This document shows, piece after piece, positions 47,801 through 55,659 of a stretch of 64,000 bases of DNA (position 1 is its first letter; every line of letters begins with the position of its first letter). The DNA comes from Bolinopsis microptera (Eukaryota > Ctenophora > Tentaculata > Lobata > Bolinopsidae): positions 62,001 to 126,000 of the forward strand of contig NC_087075.1 of NCBI RefSeq assembly GCF_026151205.1, in the 5' to 3' direction. Position numbers and translations under genes: made by a program. The notes under the pieces are model-generated. The model was not told the origin of the DNA, ran no database searches, and saw only the letters and a program-made list of their open reading frames with translations.

Positions 47801-48343
47801 GTAAAACAGAAAATGGGCCTTCGAGCAGTATTACCTGGTTTCGTCAATTACTGGTACAAGGACGGTATCCCCCCAGCAAGTACCAAGTCTGGCTTTTATT
47901 CACATAAAATATTGACAGTACACAGTATCATTGTAAAGAACGCACTCATTTTAATGCATAAATTGAAAAACTTTCCTAATCTAGTACCATTGTCTCTCAA
48001 GAAAACAATTCCCAAAAGTGCACCATTATTTAATACTAACCTGGATTCTATTCTCACTACACAATGGTCAGAAAAGTATGGTCAACACCCTTACAACAAC
48101 TCAGTATTTTTTAAAGGTCCATTATTAGCAATAAACCGATATAATGTTGCAGCAACTTCCCCGCCTAGTCTATTTAACCTGAACATTTACAAAACTTGTA
48201 TAAAAACTATGCTCATCGATCAGCAAAATGAAAACATCGAAGACGATTGGCCTAATTTCATGTTATATTGTATAACAGGACTAAGAAAATCAAAGCGTAA
48301 CATAAACCAAAATGCCGATAATAACCTTGTCTCTACATCTTAG
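44870..48343 (+). CDS. LINE ORF2: zinc finger, APE-type endonuclease, reverse transcriptase
   Basis: 1157 residues, starting MEPTVTSENK. Residues 14-65 hold a PHD/RING-like cluster (CSSCSGWCYS, CSWCQSNVHVKCF, CTSCC). The endonuclease spans ~130-370: SMNIRSL, FNETNC, GGGLATYVHK, GDFNLDLL, IDHIYTNN and MSDHLAIVT, covering the catalytic Asn, Glu, Asp and Asp-His positions. The RT spans ~640-880: VVPIHKGG, NYRPISLLASFSKV, FRPGRSCEHALL, LIDFSKAFDLVDH, YGVPQGSILGPLLF and the catalytic YADD. The C-terminal region (SHLNYCSLVWG, GPLLAINRYNVAATSPPSLF) matches the copy at 2863-3357. All catalytic motifs are present, consistent with a functional target-primed retrotransposition enzyme. Confidence 0.92.
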   Translation: MEPTVTSENKVKIKCSSCSGWCYSIRNIRTCSWCQSNVHVKCFKDNLGCTSCCESIIPGFHATYYEIYDDYSKLNSDIFNPYDQNSRFNLIGDAMTNEEHQDSTWSNISSFLTSCQYKQQRNVKKSTCSQLKTFSMNIRSLIKNIDQLRDDIETYDKYDILCFNETNCTLGKLPNGINDVTLDGFHEPFIQDPIRPSGKGGGLATYVHKRVVDYDKIDIFTPNPEPTNTSGEFQFIKLHQCKGYNRTKIIGNVYRSPARRPEAFLEIFKNTLHNLGRHTRKHMTLHGDFNLDLLKHSSDQACQNIIDIASSYGFIQIVSRPTRLTDHSATLIDHIYTNNLEDTISCNVLTTDMSDHLAIVTTINLDNTPTSSYRSASNSQNVSQTETRRFNDTNNQKFRDLITDESWSEIFNNTNDANEQFNNLNTAYNKIYESAYPTKRQSRRQNERVNPKPWMLPWLEEAIERKNESYYDFVKEPSDSNRSKYDRLKKFCNKHIDKAKNKHFKKFFEQNKENSKKQWQMINSLLNRKKSKPTSIKLTDEDGSISTPAAVAEKFNDYFSNIAPKIKSEISSRTTFDPGGTHSTLRNATPSSIYLKPVTATEIQDVINLLKNKATLDTKIEPLKIANSCPSFTSVLAHVVNSSFEQGIFPQALKEAKVVPIHKGGSKSDIKNYRPISLLASFSKVFEKLMHNRVISFLDKYSILCENQYGFRPGRSCEHALLNAKDTILNSMSKKQVTLLLLIDFSKAFDLVDHSILLRKLDHYGIRGQALNWFKSYLTNRKQFVSIGSSKSSTNQILYGVPQGSILGPLLFIIYINDLPQISDIANFIMYADDANIFLIGENLNEVYDKLITLSDALVKWVDNNGLALNLKKTNYMIFSRQRNLNYRDVAISGVTIERKTEARFLGVIIDDKLNWSHHISAMKMKMSRYIGVMYKLKKYLPLEARLQIYQSFVQSHLNYCSLVWGFAAKSHIESLFVKQKMGLRAVLPGFVNYWYKDGIPPASTKSGFYSHKILTVHSIIVKNALILMHKLKNFPNLVPLSLKKTIPKSAPLFNTNLDSILTTQWSEKYGQHPYNNSVFFKGPLLAINRYNVAATSPPSLFNLNIYKTCIKTMLIDQQNENIEDDWPNFMLYCITGLRKSKRNINQNADNNLVSTS

Positions 48344-48670
48344 ATTATATGCACACACTTATGCATCACTCAATAAACGTCGCATATCTCATCAATTACA
48401 CTGCCAACATAGGACATTCTTTTTTATCGCCGCGATTTCAAATCAAGTTACAAATTCTACAAATTTTGAAGTGCTCAGTCTTGTTTTACTTTTCTTATCT
48501 TTACCTATTAACCATTGGAAAATAAAACTTTAAATTATAAACCTTCATTGCATACTTTACCGGTAGAATCTAAATTGAATAGTTTGAGATTTCCTTTACA
48601 TTTTATATTTATGCATGTGCCCCACGGGGATGAATTTCTTATTACCATTGATATTATATATATTTTTTTG

Positions 48671-48716
48671 AGTAAACATTGGCTGGTACCACGGGCCAGT
48701 CCCCAACAAACTAAAT
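48671..48716 (+). other. 3'-terminal stem-loop of the LINE family
   Basis: GAGTAAACATTGGCTGGTAC leads into a loop closed by CCAGTCC. The stem is GGCTGG with CCAGTCC. The same terminal sequence occurs on the minus strand at 2487-2526 (GGCTGG with CCGGTCC, one G-U pair) and at 49604-49645 (GACTGG with CCAGTC). Such a 3' hairpin is used by some LINE RTs to recognise their own RNA. Confidence 0.65.
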
Positions 48717-48845
48717 TTATTATATTATGTTTATTTCACTATATATAGTAAATTATGTTTATTATTCTATATTTATTACATTATGTTTATTTCACTATAT
48801 TTATTACATTATGTTTATTACATTATATTTATTACGTTATGTTCA
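48717..48845. repeat. 28-bp minisatellite, right-hand patch
   Basis: Degenerate units of the TTACATTATGTTTA/TTACACTATATTTA type, as at 41468-41696, directly after the LINE 3' end. Confidence 0.85.
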
Positions 48846-50445
48846 TTTCTGTCCCTTTTATGTCTCACAACGCGGCTTGAATATAATAAAGCAAGTACTA
48901 TGTAGCACTAGTTGTAAAGATTTAGAGAAATAATGGGAGCTGTATATTCACGTGGTTTGGTAAATGGTATTGTTTTGATTCCATCACATGTTATAGTCTT
49001 ACACTTGTCACGTACACACAAATATAAAATACTAAATCGCTAAATTTGCGTTTTTATAAAATTATTGTTCAAAAAAGTACTAACTTCAATAGCAAATACT
49101 TAAATGAAGGACCAAGCTAAAACAAATTTCCAGTAGATTTTCGGAATGCTTGAATGATTATCTAACTCCGATATGCCCTCAAATGTTGAATAAAATTACT
49201 TCTTATTGGAGCAAAATCGACTTGAAACGTTGTTACTTTGTAAAAAAAGAAGTTTTTAAAAACCGCATAAATTAACTTGATGACGCCATCAAGTGGTGAC
49301 AAACAAGTTTTCGTACAGTCACGGCTTGCTATCAGTTTAGGTACCTAGCGTACTTTATGGAATGACGGCGGTAGTCAGTGTCCAATTAGCTGAGGTTTAT
49401 CGTTATTGCCGAGTAGTGCTTCCGGGTAGTTACAAGTAACTGTTAAGATAATAACAATATCATAAGATTTAAATTTATTATATTAATAGAACTTAAACTA
49501 AAGTGAAAAATAAAGATTTTGACAATAAATGTTTTGTTTACAGTCGCCTTGGTAATGCTTGAGCCAGGCCACTTTGCACTGTTTGTTTGTTTGCTTGTTT
49601 GTTTTTTTGGGGACTGGTTTATAAGCTCCAGTCAATGTTTACGAATATGATAACTTTATAACATAATCATAAATGCATATCATAAATAGATCAAATCTGA
49701 AACAGAAATTTGCACGCAATTAATAAATTTTAAAAAAAAAGAAAATAAAAAGAACGGTTTATTGATAAAACAAAAGATAAAGCACTGTTTGCTTCCAACA
49801 GCCTTTCAGACTCGCGCTTAGTTTGTTTGGGACTGATTTAGGATATCGTAGATATTGCTATGCCTGTATGCCATTAGTTTGGATATGTAGTGTTGTGATT
49901 GTTAAAATCAATTACGGTTTGTGCTGATAGGAGAATAGTGATAATGGGGAATGTGGCAGTGTAAATGTGAACCTGGAATTTAGGATGTGTGCGGCTTATC
50001 CATTAATATTAGTTGCCGCTAGTCTGTGCTCAGTTTGTTCTGGTTTTTTGTGTGCAAATATATATATGTATTTCTTTTTATGTATATATCGTAGTTTATT
50101 TTTGTAATATCATATAATATATAGTACGTAATAATGACCATATGACTAATAACTGATGAACTAATTAACTAATTAAAACTAATTCACTAATTCACTAAAC
50201 TAATATGACCGTTATGTCCAGTAACTCTACCCAATTATGGGTTTTGGTAAAATATCAACCCTCTTTGGTTGATGTCAGGGTCGTTCACAAAGTTAAAATG
50301 TAAAACCGAGAACTTCATCAATAAGAAGGTAATTTCAACGATTTCGAAATTTTACCTTCTAAAACATTACCTTGTGTTTGAGTCAGCATATCTCTCGATC
50401 ACTGACTGAATCTGCCACTTTTTACTAATTCAAGTTGGTAGCTAG
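48846..50445. other. Non-coding stretch with a LINE 3' remnant
   Basis: No gene is seen. Bases 49604-49645 carry, on the minus strand, the 3'-terminal stem-loop of the LINE family at 42.3-48.7 kb without its coding part, probably an extremely truncated insertion. Confidence 0.45.
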
Positions 50446-51772
50446 AGTGAGCTGAGACATTAACAGGAACAGTAGCAGGGACGTAGCCAGGATTTTTCTT
50501 TGAGGGGGGCTGTCGGCGAGCGAAGCGAGCCGACGCGTCCAATCAAGCTGCGCAGCGAGCGAAGCGAGCAAGCTGTGGCAGGGGTCTGGGGGCGCAGCCC
50601 CCAGCGGGGTCCAGGGGCAGCCCCCCGGAAATTTTTTGCGAAACAGGGTGTTTTAGACGACATTTGGCATTAAAGAAATTTGTAGGACAGCAATAAACTG
50701 GGATTGAAAAGAATCAAGTACTCACGTAAATTTGGTAACTTCACAACAGCAATCTGCATTCTCCAATCAGAATTTACGACTTACTCAGGCCTCATCGTCT
50801 TAAGATTTTTACATTTCCTACGGTCTAGGGGACACTATTGACTATAATTATAGAAGTCTTCTAGAATGTTTGCTTGGATTTAATGACATATATTTACTAA
50901 TCCACAGTTCAAATCTTTGACTGACTGCAGTCATAAACACAGCCCAGTTACCAGGCGACCATGGGGACTAGGGGGCTTATCTTTTTTCTGGGGTTCGATT
51001 TTTTCCGGGGGGGGGCTGCCGCCCCCCTAGCCCCCCCCCCCCCCCCCCCTGGCTACGTGCCTGAACAGTAGTAACAGAGCTCTCCTTGTGAGAGACGTTA
51101 ACAGGAACAGTAGTAACAGAGCTCTCCTTGTGAGAGACGTTAACAGGAACAGTAGTAACAGAGCTCTCCTTGTGAGAGACGTTAACAGGAACAGTAGTAA
51201 CAGAGCTCTCCTTGTGAGAGACATTAACAGGAACAGTAGTAACAGAGCTCTCCTTGTGAGAGACGTTAACAGGAACAGTAGTAACAGAGCTCTCCTTGTG
51301 AGAGACGTTAACAGGAACAGTAGTAACAGAGCTCTCCTTGTGAGAGACGTTAACAGGAACAGTAGTAACAGAGCTCTCCTTGTGAGAGACATTAACAGGA
51401 ACAGTAGTAACAGAGCTCTCCTTGTGAGAGACGTTAACAGGAACAGTAGTAACAGAGCTCTCCTTGTGAGAGACGTTAACAGGAACAGTAGTAACAGAGC
51501 TCTCCTTGTGAGAGACATTAACAGGAACAGTAGTAACAGAGCTCTCCTTGTGAGAGACATTAACAGGAACAGTAGCAACAGAGCTCTCCTTGTGAGAGAC
51601 GTTAACAGGAACAGTAGTAACAGAGCTCTCCTTGTGAGAGACATTAACAGGAACAGTAGTAACAGAGCTCTCCTTGTGAGAGACGTTAACAGGAACAGTA
51701 GTAACAGAGCTCTCCTTGTGAGAGACATTAACAGGAACAGTAGTAACAGAGCTCTCCTTGTGAGAGACGTTA
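50446..51772. repeat. 42-bp tandem array, about 17 full units plus a detached partial unit
   Basis: The unit reads GTTAACAGGAACAGTAGTAA, CAGAGCTCTCCTTGTGAGAG, AC. Full units run from about 51064 to 51772; a partial unit (GAGACATTAACAGGAACAGTAG) lies at 50454-50475, cut off by the transposon at 50476-51063. Because 42 is a multiple of 3, several frames stay open on both strands. The main variable site (ACGTT/ACATT) is synonymous in the minus-strand frame that reads VNVSHKESSVTTVP. No start, domain or splice signal makes a gene likely. Confidence 0.95.
50476..51063. mobile_element. Non-autonomous hAT-type DNA transposon (588 bp) inside the 42-bp array
   Basis: The left end is CAGGGACGTAGCCAGG; the right end is CCTGGCTACGTGCCTG. 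These form a 16-bp inverted repeat with one mismatch. The 8-bp direct repeat AACAGTAG flanks it at 50468-50475 and 51064-51071. Just inside the ends are GC-rich arms with GGGGGCGCAGCCCCC-like and poly-C/poly-G tracts, and GAGCGAAGCGAGC words. No transposase is encoded. It is a different subfamily from the element at 14.3 kb. Confidence 0.9.
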
Positions 51773-52131
51773 ATAGAATTGCACGTGCTGATTAGAGTGC
51801 ACACTGAACGTTATATATATATATAATATAATATAATATAATATATATATTATTTGTAAGTAGGTGTTGTGGCTTGTGCTGCAGCCTGCGTTACTACTAC
51901 CACTCCAATAATGTCATGGTTTGGGTGATAATTCTTTAAGCGTACCCTGCAGTTTAAAGTGACGTCATATATAGAGATATAGGGACAGTATCAGTTGCGG
52001 AGATATGTAAGCATGATTTGGAACATTACTTGCAGTTACTTATTTAGAGACAACAGAGATTGCGTCATAATTGTTCCATTTGATACCTCTAATACTAATG
52101 ATTATACTTACTTGTACTTGATTAGGTCTCC
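51773..52131. other. Short non-coding spacer
   Basis: Contains an AT dinucleotide-type tract at about 51811-51853 and probably the 3' UTR of the RTE-type LINE (minus strand) next to 52131, with AAGTA-like words (AAGTACAAGTAAGTATAAT). Confidence 0.45.
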
Positions 52132-54360
52132 TCAATCATTCGAGTGGCCTGCACCAATGAACTCCCGTTTGTGACGTATCATCTCCCTCCAAAGTTTTCG
52201 GTCACTAGCCATCTCGCTCGCTCCTTCTAGGTCTATGTCAGTGTTTCCTGTAAACGCTGCAGCATCTTCCAGCAAACATTTCATCCAGTTCTTTCTTGGA
52301 CGGCCCCTAGATCTTCTCCCATGCGCAGGGGTCCAGTTAAGCAGGTACTTAGGAAGCCTAGTGTCTGGCATTCTGGTGACATGGCCAAACCAACGCAGGC
52401 GGTTTGCTCCTATGAACGTCTCTACTGGATTTATCTTTGCACGCTCCAGCACTTCAGTGTTTCTAACCCGATCGAGCCATCTTATCCTAAGTATTCTCCT
52501 CAAGCAACGCTGATGGAACACCTCAAAGCGATGTAGCTGCTTTTTGGTTGTGTTCCAAACCTCACTACCATATAACAATATTGTCAAAACTGCTGCCTTA
52601 TAAATCCTGATCTTTGTATAAGACTGGATGTTGCGGTTTTTCCATATATTACTCAGTTGATTGAAGGCTCCGGAAGCTTTCTGAATCCTAGCTGACAGCT
52701 CACGGTCGATAGTACCGTCGCTGGAAATAATTGTACCTAAGTACGTAAAGTCACTAACTTGCTGCACTGGCGTGTCTTCAACAGTGATGTTCACTGTGGC
52801 TTCTTTCGTGTATGGCCGTTGAGAGGTTGCTTTACCAATGACCATAGCCTCAGTCTTTTTACCATTGATTCTGAGACCTCCCTGGGCACCATACATACAC
52901 AAAAGGTCAGTTGTTTCTTGAAGACCTTCCTCGCTGTTATCCAGTACAGCCATGTCATCTGCATAGTCTGTATCTAACACAGTGATATCATCAACAAGCG
53001 GACTGATAGATCTTTGAAGAACCGCTCCGTGGGACACCACTTTGTTGCTTTCTGTTCTCTCAGCAGCCACATTGAGGCAGACATTAAAAAGTGGGGGACC
53101 CTGAATGTCTCCTTGGCCACTGCCTGAACTTACTTCAAACCATTCTGATAGTTCACCATTGTGTCTAACAGCACTGACAGTTCCATTAAAGAATGCCTGT
53201 ATTATTCGAATGTATTTACATGGCAGGCCATAATGACTGAAAGCTTTCCAAATATAATTCCTGTCGATAGAATCAAAAGCTGCCTTGAAGTCCACAAAAT
53301 TTACATACAGGGGGAGATTATATTCAATGCAGTTATGTATAATAGTGCGGAGTGAATAAATCTGATCAATGCATGATCTGTTCTTTCTGAACCCACACTG
53401 ATTGTCTCGTAGCAAACTTTCCAAACCGTCACTCATGCGTTGTAAAATGATGATTTGATACAGTTTCGATGCTGTAGATCTTAAAGTGATCCCCCTATTA
53501 TTGGAGCAATGAGAGGTATCACCCTTCTTTGGTACAATTATCACGATGCCTTTCAACCAGTCGTCAGGCACTGCTTCTGAATTCCAAACTTTAGAGAACA
53601 ATTTCTCCATCCTATCCACAAGACCGCTTGCCCCATACTTTAACTGCTCATTAGAGATTTCGTCAATCCCAGCACTTTTGTGGTTCTTCAATTTTTTGAG
53701 ACAGTTTAAAATCTCAAGTCCAGTGGGTGGACCATCACCATCACCAAGATACGGAAAGCATGGAACCACTTCAAGATGGTCCAGGTCAGACAGATCCGCA
53801 TTCGTGGGAGGAGGGTTTAATAGCTCCGAAAAATGTTCTCCCCATCTCTCTCTCTGAGCAGAGGGATCAGCAATCAACTTCCCGGATTTGTCTCTTACAG
53901 CAGTTGATTTCCGATTCTTCTTACCGGACAGTGTTTTTATCCGTTGCCAGACTTCCCTTTGCCGGCCATGGACAGCAGCTGTTTCCAGATCTGCTGCAAC
54001 TCTAAGAGCCCAATTCTCGTCGTCTTTCCTGCAGCTCTTTTTGACAAGTTTGTTGGCTTGAGAATACTCGCTCCTATTGTTTTTGTCACTAGGCGCCATC
54101 TGTTTAATCTTACTGCGTTCTGCAATAAGGCTTTTTGTCTCCTGAGACAAATGCTGCTGCTTTCTGCGCCGGGGGCGCTCACCCAGTACCTCCATAGACA
54201 CTTCTTTAATAGTATCCTTAACTAATGTCCATTCTCCATCAAGATTCTCCTCCATTGGTAGGCAGCTAAAACGATTTTGAAGAGCAATGCAGTACTCTTC
54301 AACCTTGGACTGATCTCTAAGATTCTCAATTGCTGGAGATTTCCTACGAGAGGCGTTCAT
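52132..54360 (-). CDS. RTE-type LINE: reverse transcriptase part
   Basis: 742 residues. The order is a helical linker (ERPRRRKQQHLSQETKSLIAER), then GPPTGLEILNCLKKLKNHKSAG, then RT motifs: IVPKKGD, NNRGITLRSTASKLY, FRKNRSCIDQI, VDFKAAFDSIDR, SGSGQGDIQGPPLF and the catalytic DYADD. After that come FTYLGTIISSDG and LLYGSEVW, and the RTE-style tail RLRWFGHVTRMPD...RSRGRPRKNWM...W. Its first Met overlaps the stop of the upstream endonuclease frame as ATGA. In RTE elements endonuclease and RT normally share one ORF, so the junction in the AAAAAA run most likely marks a one-base indel. Confidence 0.9.
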   Translation of the reverse strand: MNASRRKSPAIENLRDQSKVEEYCIALQNRFSCLPMEENLDGEWTLVKDTIKEVSMEVLGERPRRRKQQHLSQETKSLIAERSKIKQMAPSDKNNRSEYSQANKLVKKSCRKDDENWALRVAADLETAAVHGRQREVWQRIKTLSGKKNRKSTAVRDKSGKLIADPSAQRERWGEHFSELLNPPPTNADLSDLDHLEVVPCFPYLGDGDGPPTGLEILNCLKKLKNHKSAGIDEISNEQLKYGASGLVDRMEKLFSKVWNSEAVPDDWLKGIVIIVPKKGDTSHCSNNRGITLRSTASKLYQIIILQRMSDGLESLLRDNQCGFRKNRSCIDQIYSLRTIIHNCIEYNLPLYVNFVDFKAAFDSIDRNYIWKAFSHYGLPCKYIRIIQAFFNGTVSAVRHNGELSEWFEVSSGSGQGDIQGPPLFNVCLNVAAERTESNKVVSHGAVLQRSISPLVDDITVLDTDYADDMAVLDNSEEGLQETTDLLCMYGAQGGLRINGKKTEAMVIGKATSQRPYTKEATVNITVEDTPVQQVSDFTYLGTIISSDGTIDRELSARIQKASGAFNQLSNIWKNRNIQSYTKIRIYKAAVLTILLYGSEVWNTTKKQLHRFEVFHQRCLRRILRIRWLDRVRNTEVLERAKINPVETFIGANRLRWFGHVTRMPDTRLPKYLLNWTPAHGRRSRGRPRKNWMKCLLEDAAAFTGNTDIDLEGASEMASDRKLWREMIRHKREFIGAGHSND

Positions 54361-55334
54361 TTTTTAAACTGAAGTTTGACTCTAAATTGACCCCGAACCA
54401 AATAATGATCGGAGCCAATGTCTGCACCCCTGCATGATCTTACGTCAAGTAGAGAGTGACTCCACTTGGTAGAAATACAGACATGGTCAATCTGATTTAC
54501 TCTGCGGCCATCTGGAGACTTCCAACTTCCTTTATGAATATCACGATGCTGGAAAAGCGTCCCACCGATTGTCAGTTGATGCAATGCACAGAAATCTAAT
54601 AGTCGAAGGCCGTTGTCATTTGATGAAACGTGAAGGGAATGCTTACCAATCACACCGGACCAAGCTGAGTTATCTTGGCCAATGCGAGCATTTAGATCTC
54701 CAAGTAAAAACTTCACGTCATGAGCTGGTAGTTCATCAAATGCCCCAGATAGCTGCTGATAAAAGTCATCCTTTACTCCGACTGCTGCATCCTCAGTTGG
54801 AGCATAAGCTATCACAATCGAAATGTTGATATGTCGACTGTGCAGCCTCGCTGCAAGAATACGTTCTGATATCGGACTGTATGAAATCAATGAATTTTTA
54901 GTCTTCTTCGAGAGGACTAAACCAACCCCTTGTCGTCTGTACCCATCACTTCTTCCTGAGTTAATAAAGAGGGACCCATCATCCAAGGTAACCTCACCAG
55001 TGCCGGGTCTGTGCGTCTCTGTCAGCCCCAAGACATCCATTTTATATGCTGACATATTCTGTGACAATTCATACAGCTTTGAGGAACTGCTCTCCAATGA
55101 TAACACATTCCACGTTCCCACATTAATGCTGTGTTTGATAAAGTTGCATGGGAGTGCTCTCCCCTTCTCCGGGTCCACATGAGTGATATGCTGTGAACTA
55201 ATAACACTGTTGAAATAAGGCGACTTCTTTGTTCTCATCTGCACACTGGGGTCCTTGCGGCTTTGCCCAGAGCACTTCATCCTGGCTACACCCCTCCTTG
55301 AACTCCGAGAGTCACTCCACTTTTGGTTATTCAT
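54357..55334 (-). CDS. RTE-type LINE: APE-type endonuclease part
   Basis: 325 residues. The EEP nuclease begins near residue 70: VGTWNVLSLE (catalytic Asn), DVLGLTETH (Glu), RRQGVGLVL, VIAYAPTED, FLLGDLNARIG (Asp-x-Asn), QIDHVCIS and SDHYLVRGQ (Asp-His). The first ~65 residues, before the nuclease, have no recognised domain. The frame ends LQFKK and a stop at 54357, where the RT frame begins, one base out of phase. The GPCR gene starts about 330 bp away on the other strand, so this insertion lies just upstream of that gene. Confidence 0.88.
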   Translation of the reverse strand: MNNQKWSDSRSSRRGVARMKCSGQSRKDPSVQMRTKKSPYFNSVISSQHITHVDPEKGRALPCNFIKHSINVGTWNVLSLESSSSKLYELSQNMSAYKMDVLGLTETHRPGTGEVTLDDGSLFINSGRSDGYRRQGVGLVLSKKTKNSLISYSPISERILAARLHSRHINISIVIAYAPTEDAAVGVKDDFYQQLSGAFDELPAHDVKFLLGDLNARIGQDNSAWSGVIGKHSLHVSSNDNGLRLLDFCALHQLTIGGTLFQHRDIHKGSWKSPDGRRVNQIDHVCISTKWSHSLLDVRSCRGADIGSDHYLVRGQFRVKLQFKK

Positions 55335-55659
55335 TGATGTTTCAGTAGCTATTTTAAGGTTGAAGGGTAGCTGGCCCCTCGAACCTGGTAGTTATTTATC
55401 GACCTTTATTGGTCTAGATCCATAGTTTTTTGTTGCACCTCATCTGTTTAAACTGGAATCACCCAGAACAGATTACTGTACTTAATAGTGGCACCTCGTA
55501 AAGGGTGTACTATGGTCATTGAAATAGGAGAGGTTATAAGTTACACGATCACTATTTCCTGAGATTATAAAAATCTCTTGCCACCTAATGATTATAGCAA
55601 TTTTTATTATATGTATAATATTCAGATTACTTGCTCTAAACTAACTATCCTAGCACCAG

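Larger units (their letters stand above)
42346..48716 (+). mobile_element. Two-ORF CR1-like LINE, apparently intact
   Basis: It contains ORF1 (42471-44240), a 629-bp spacer, ORF2 (44870-48343) and a 3' UTR ending at a terminal stem-loop near 48681-48702. Neither ORF has a stop or frameshift, unlike the other elements here, so it may be recently active. The 5' region holds a tandem duplication of about 36 bp (ATCATTTTACTACTTTCATT, 42349-42412). The 5' border is an estimate from where the minisatellite stops. The 3' border is supported by the shared end of the copy at 2483-3357. Confidence 0.8.

Noticed and set aside
50977-51804. 275-codon minus-strand ORF with 14-residue repeats
   Set aside because: The 42-bp period keeps frames open on both strands. 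The frame ends inside the poly-C arm of a transposon. The mostly synonymous variation is suggestive, but only two sites vary.
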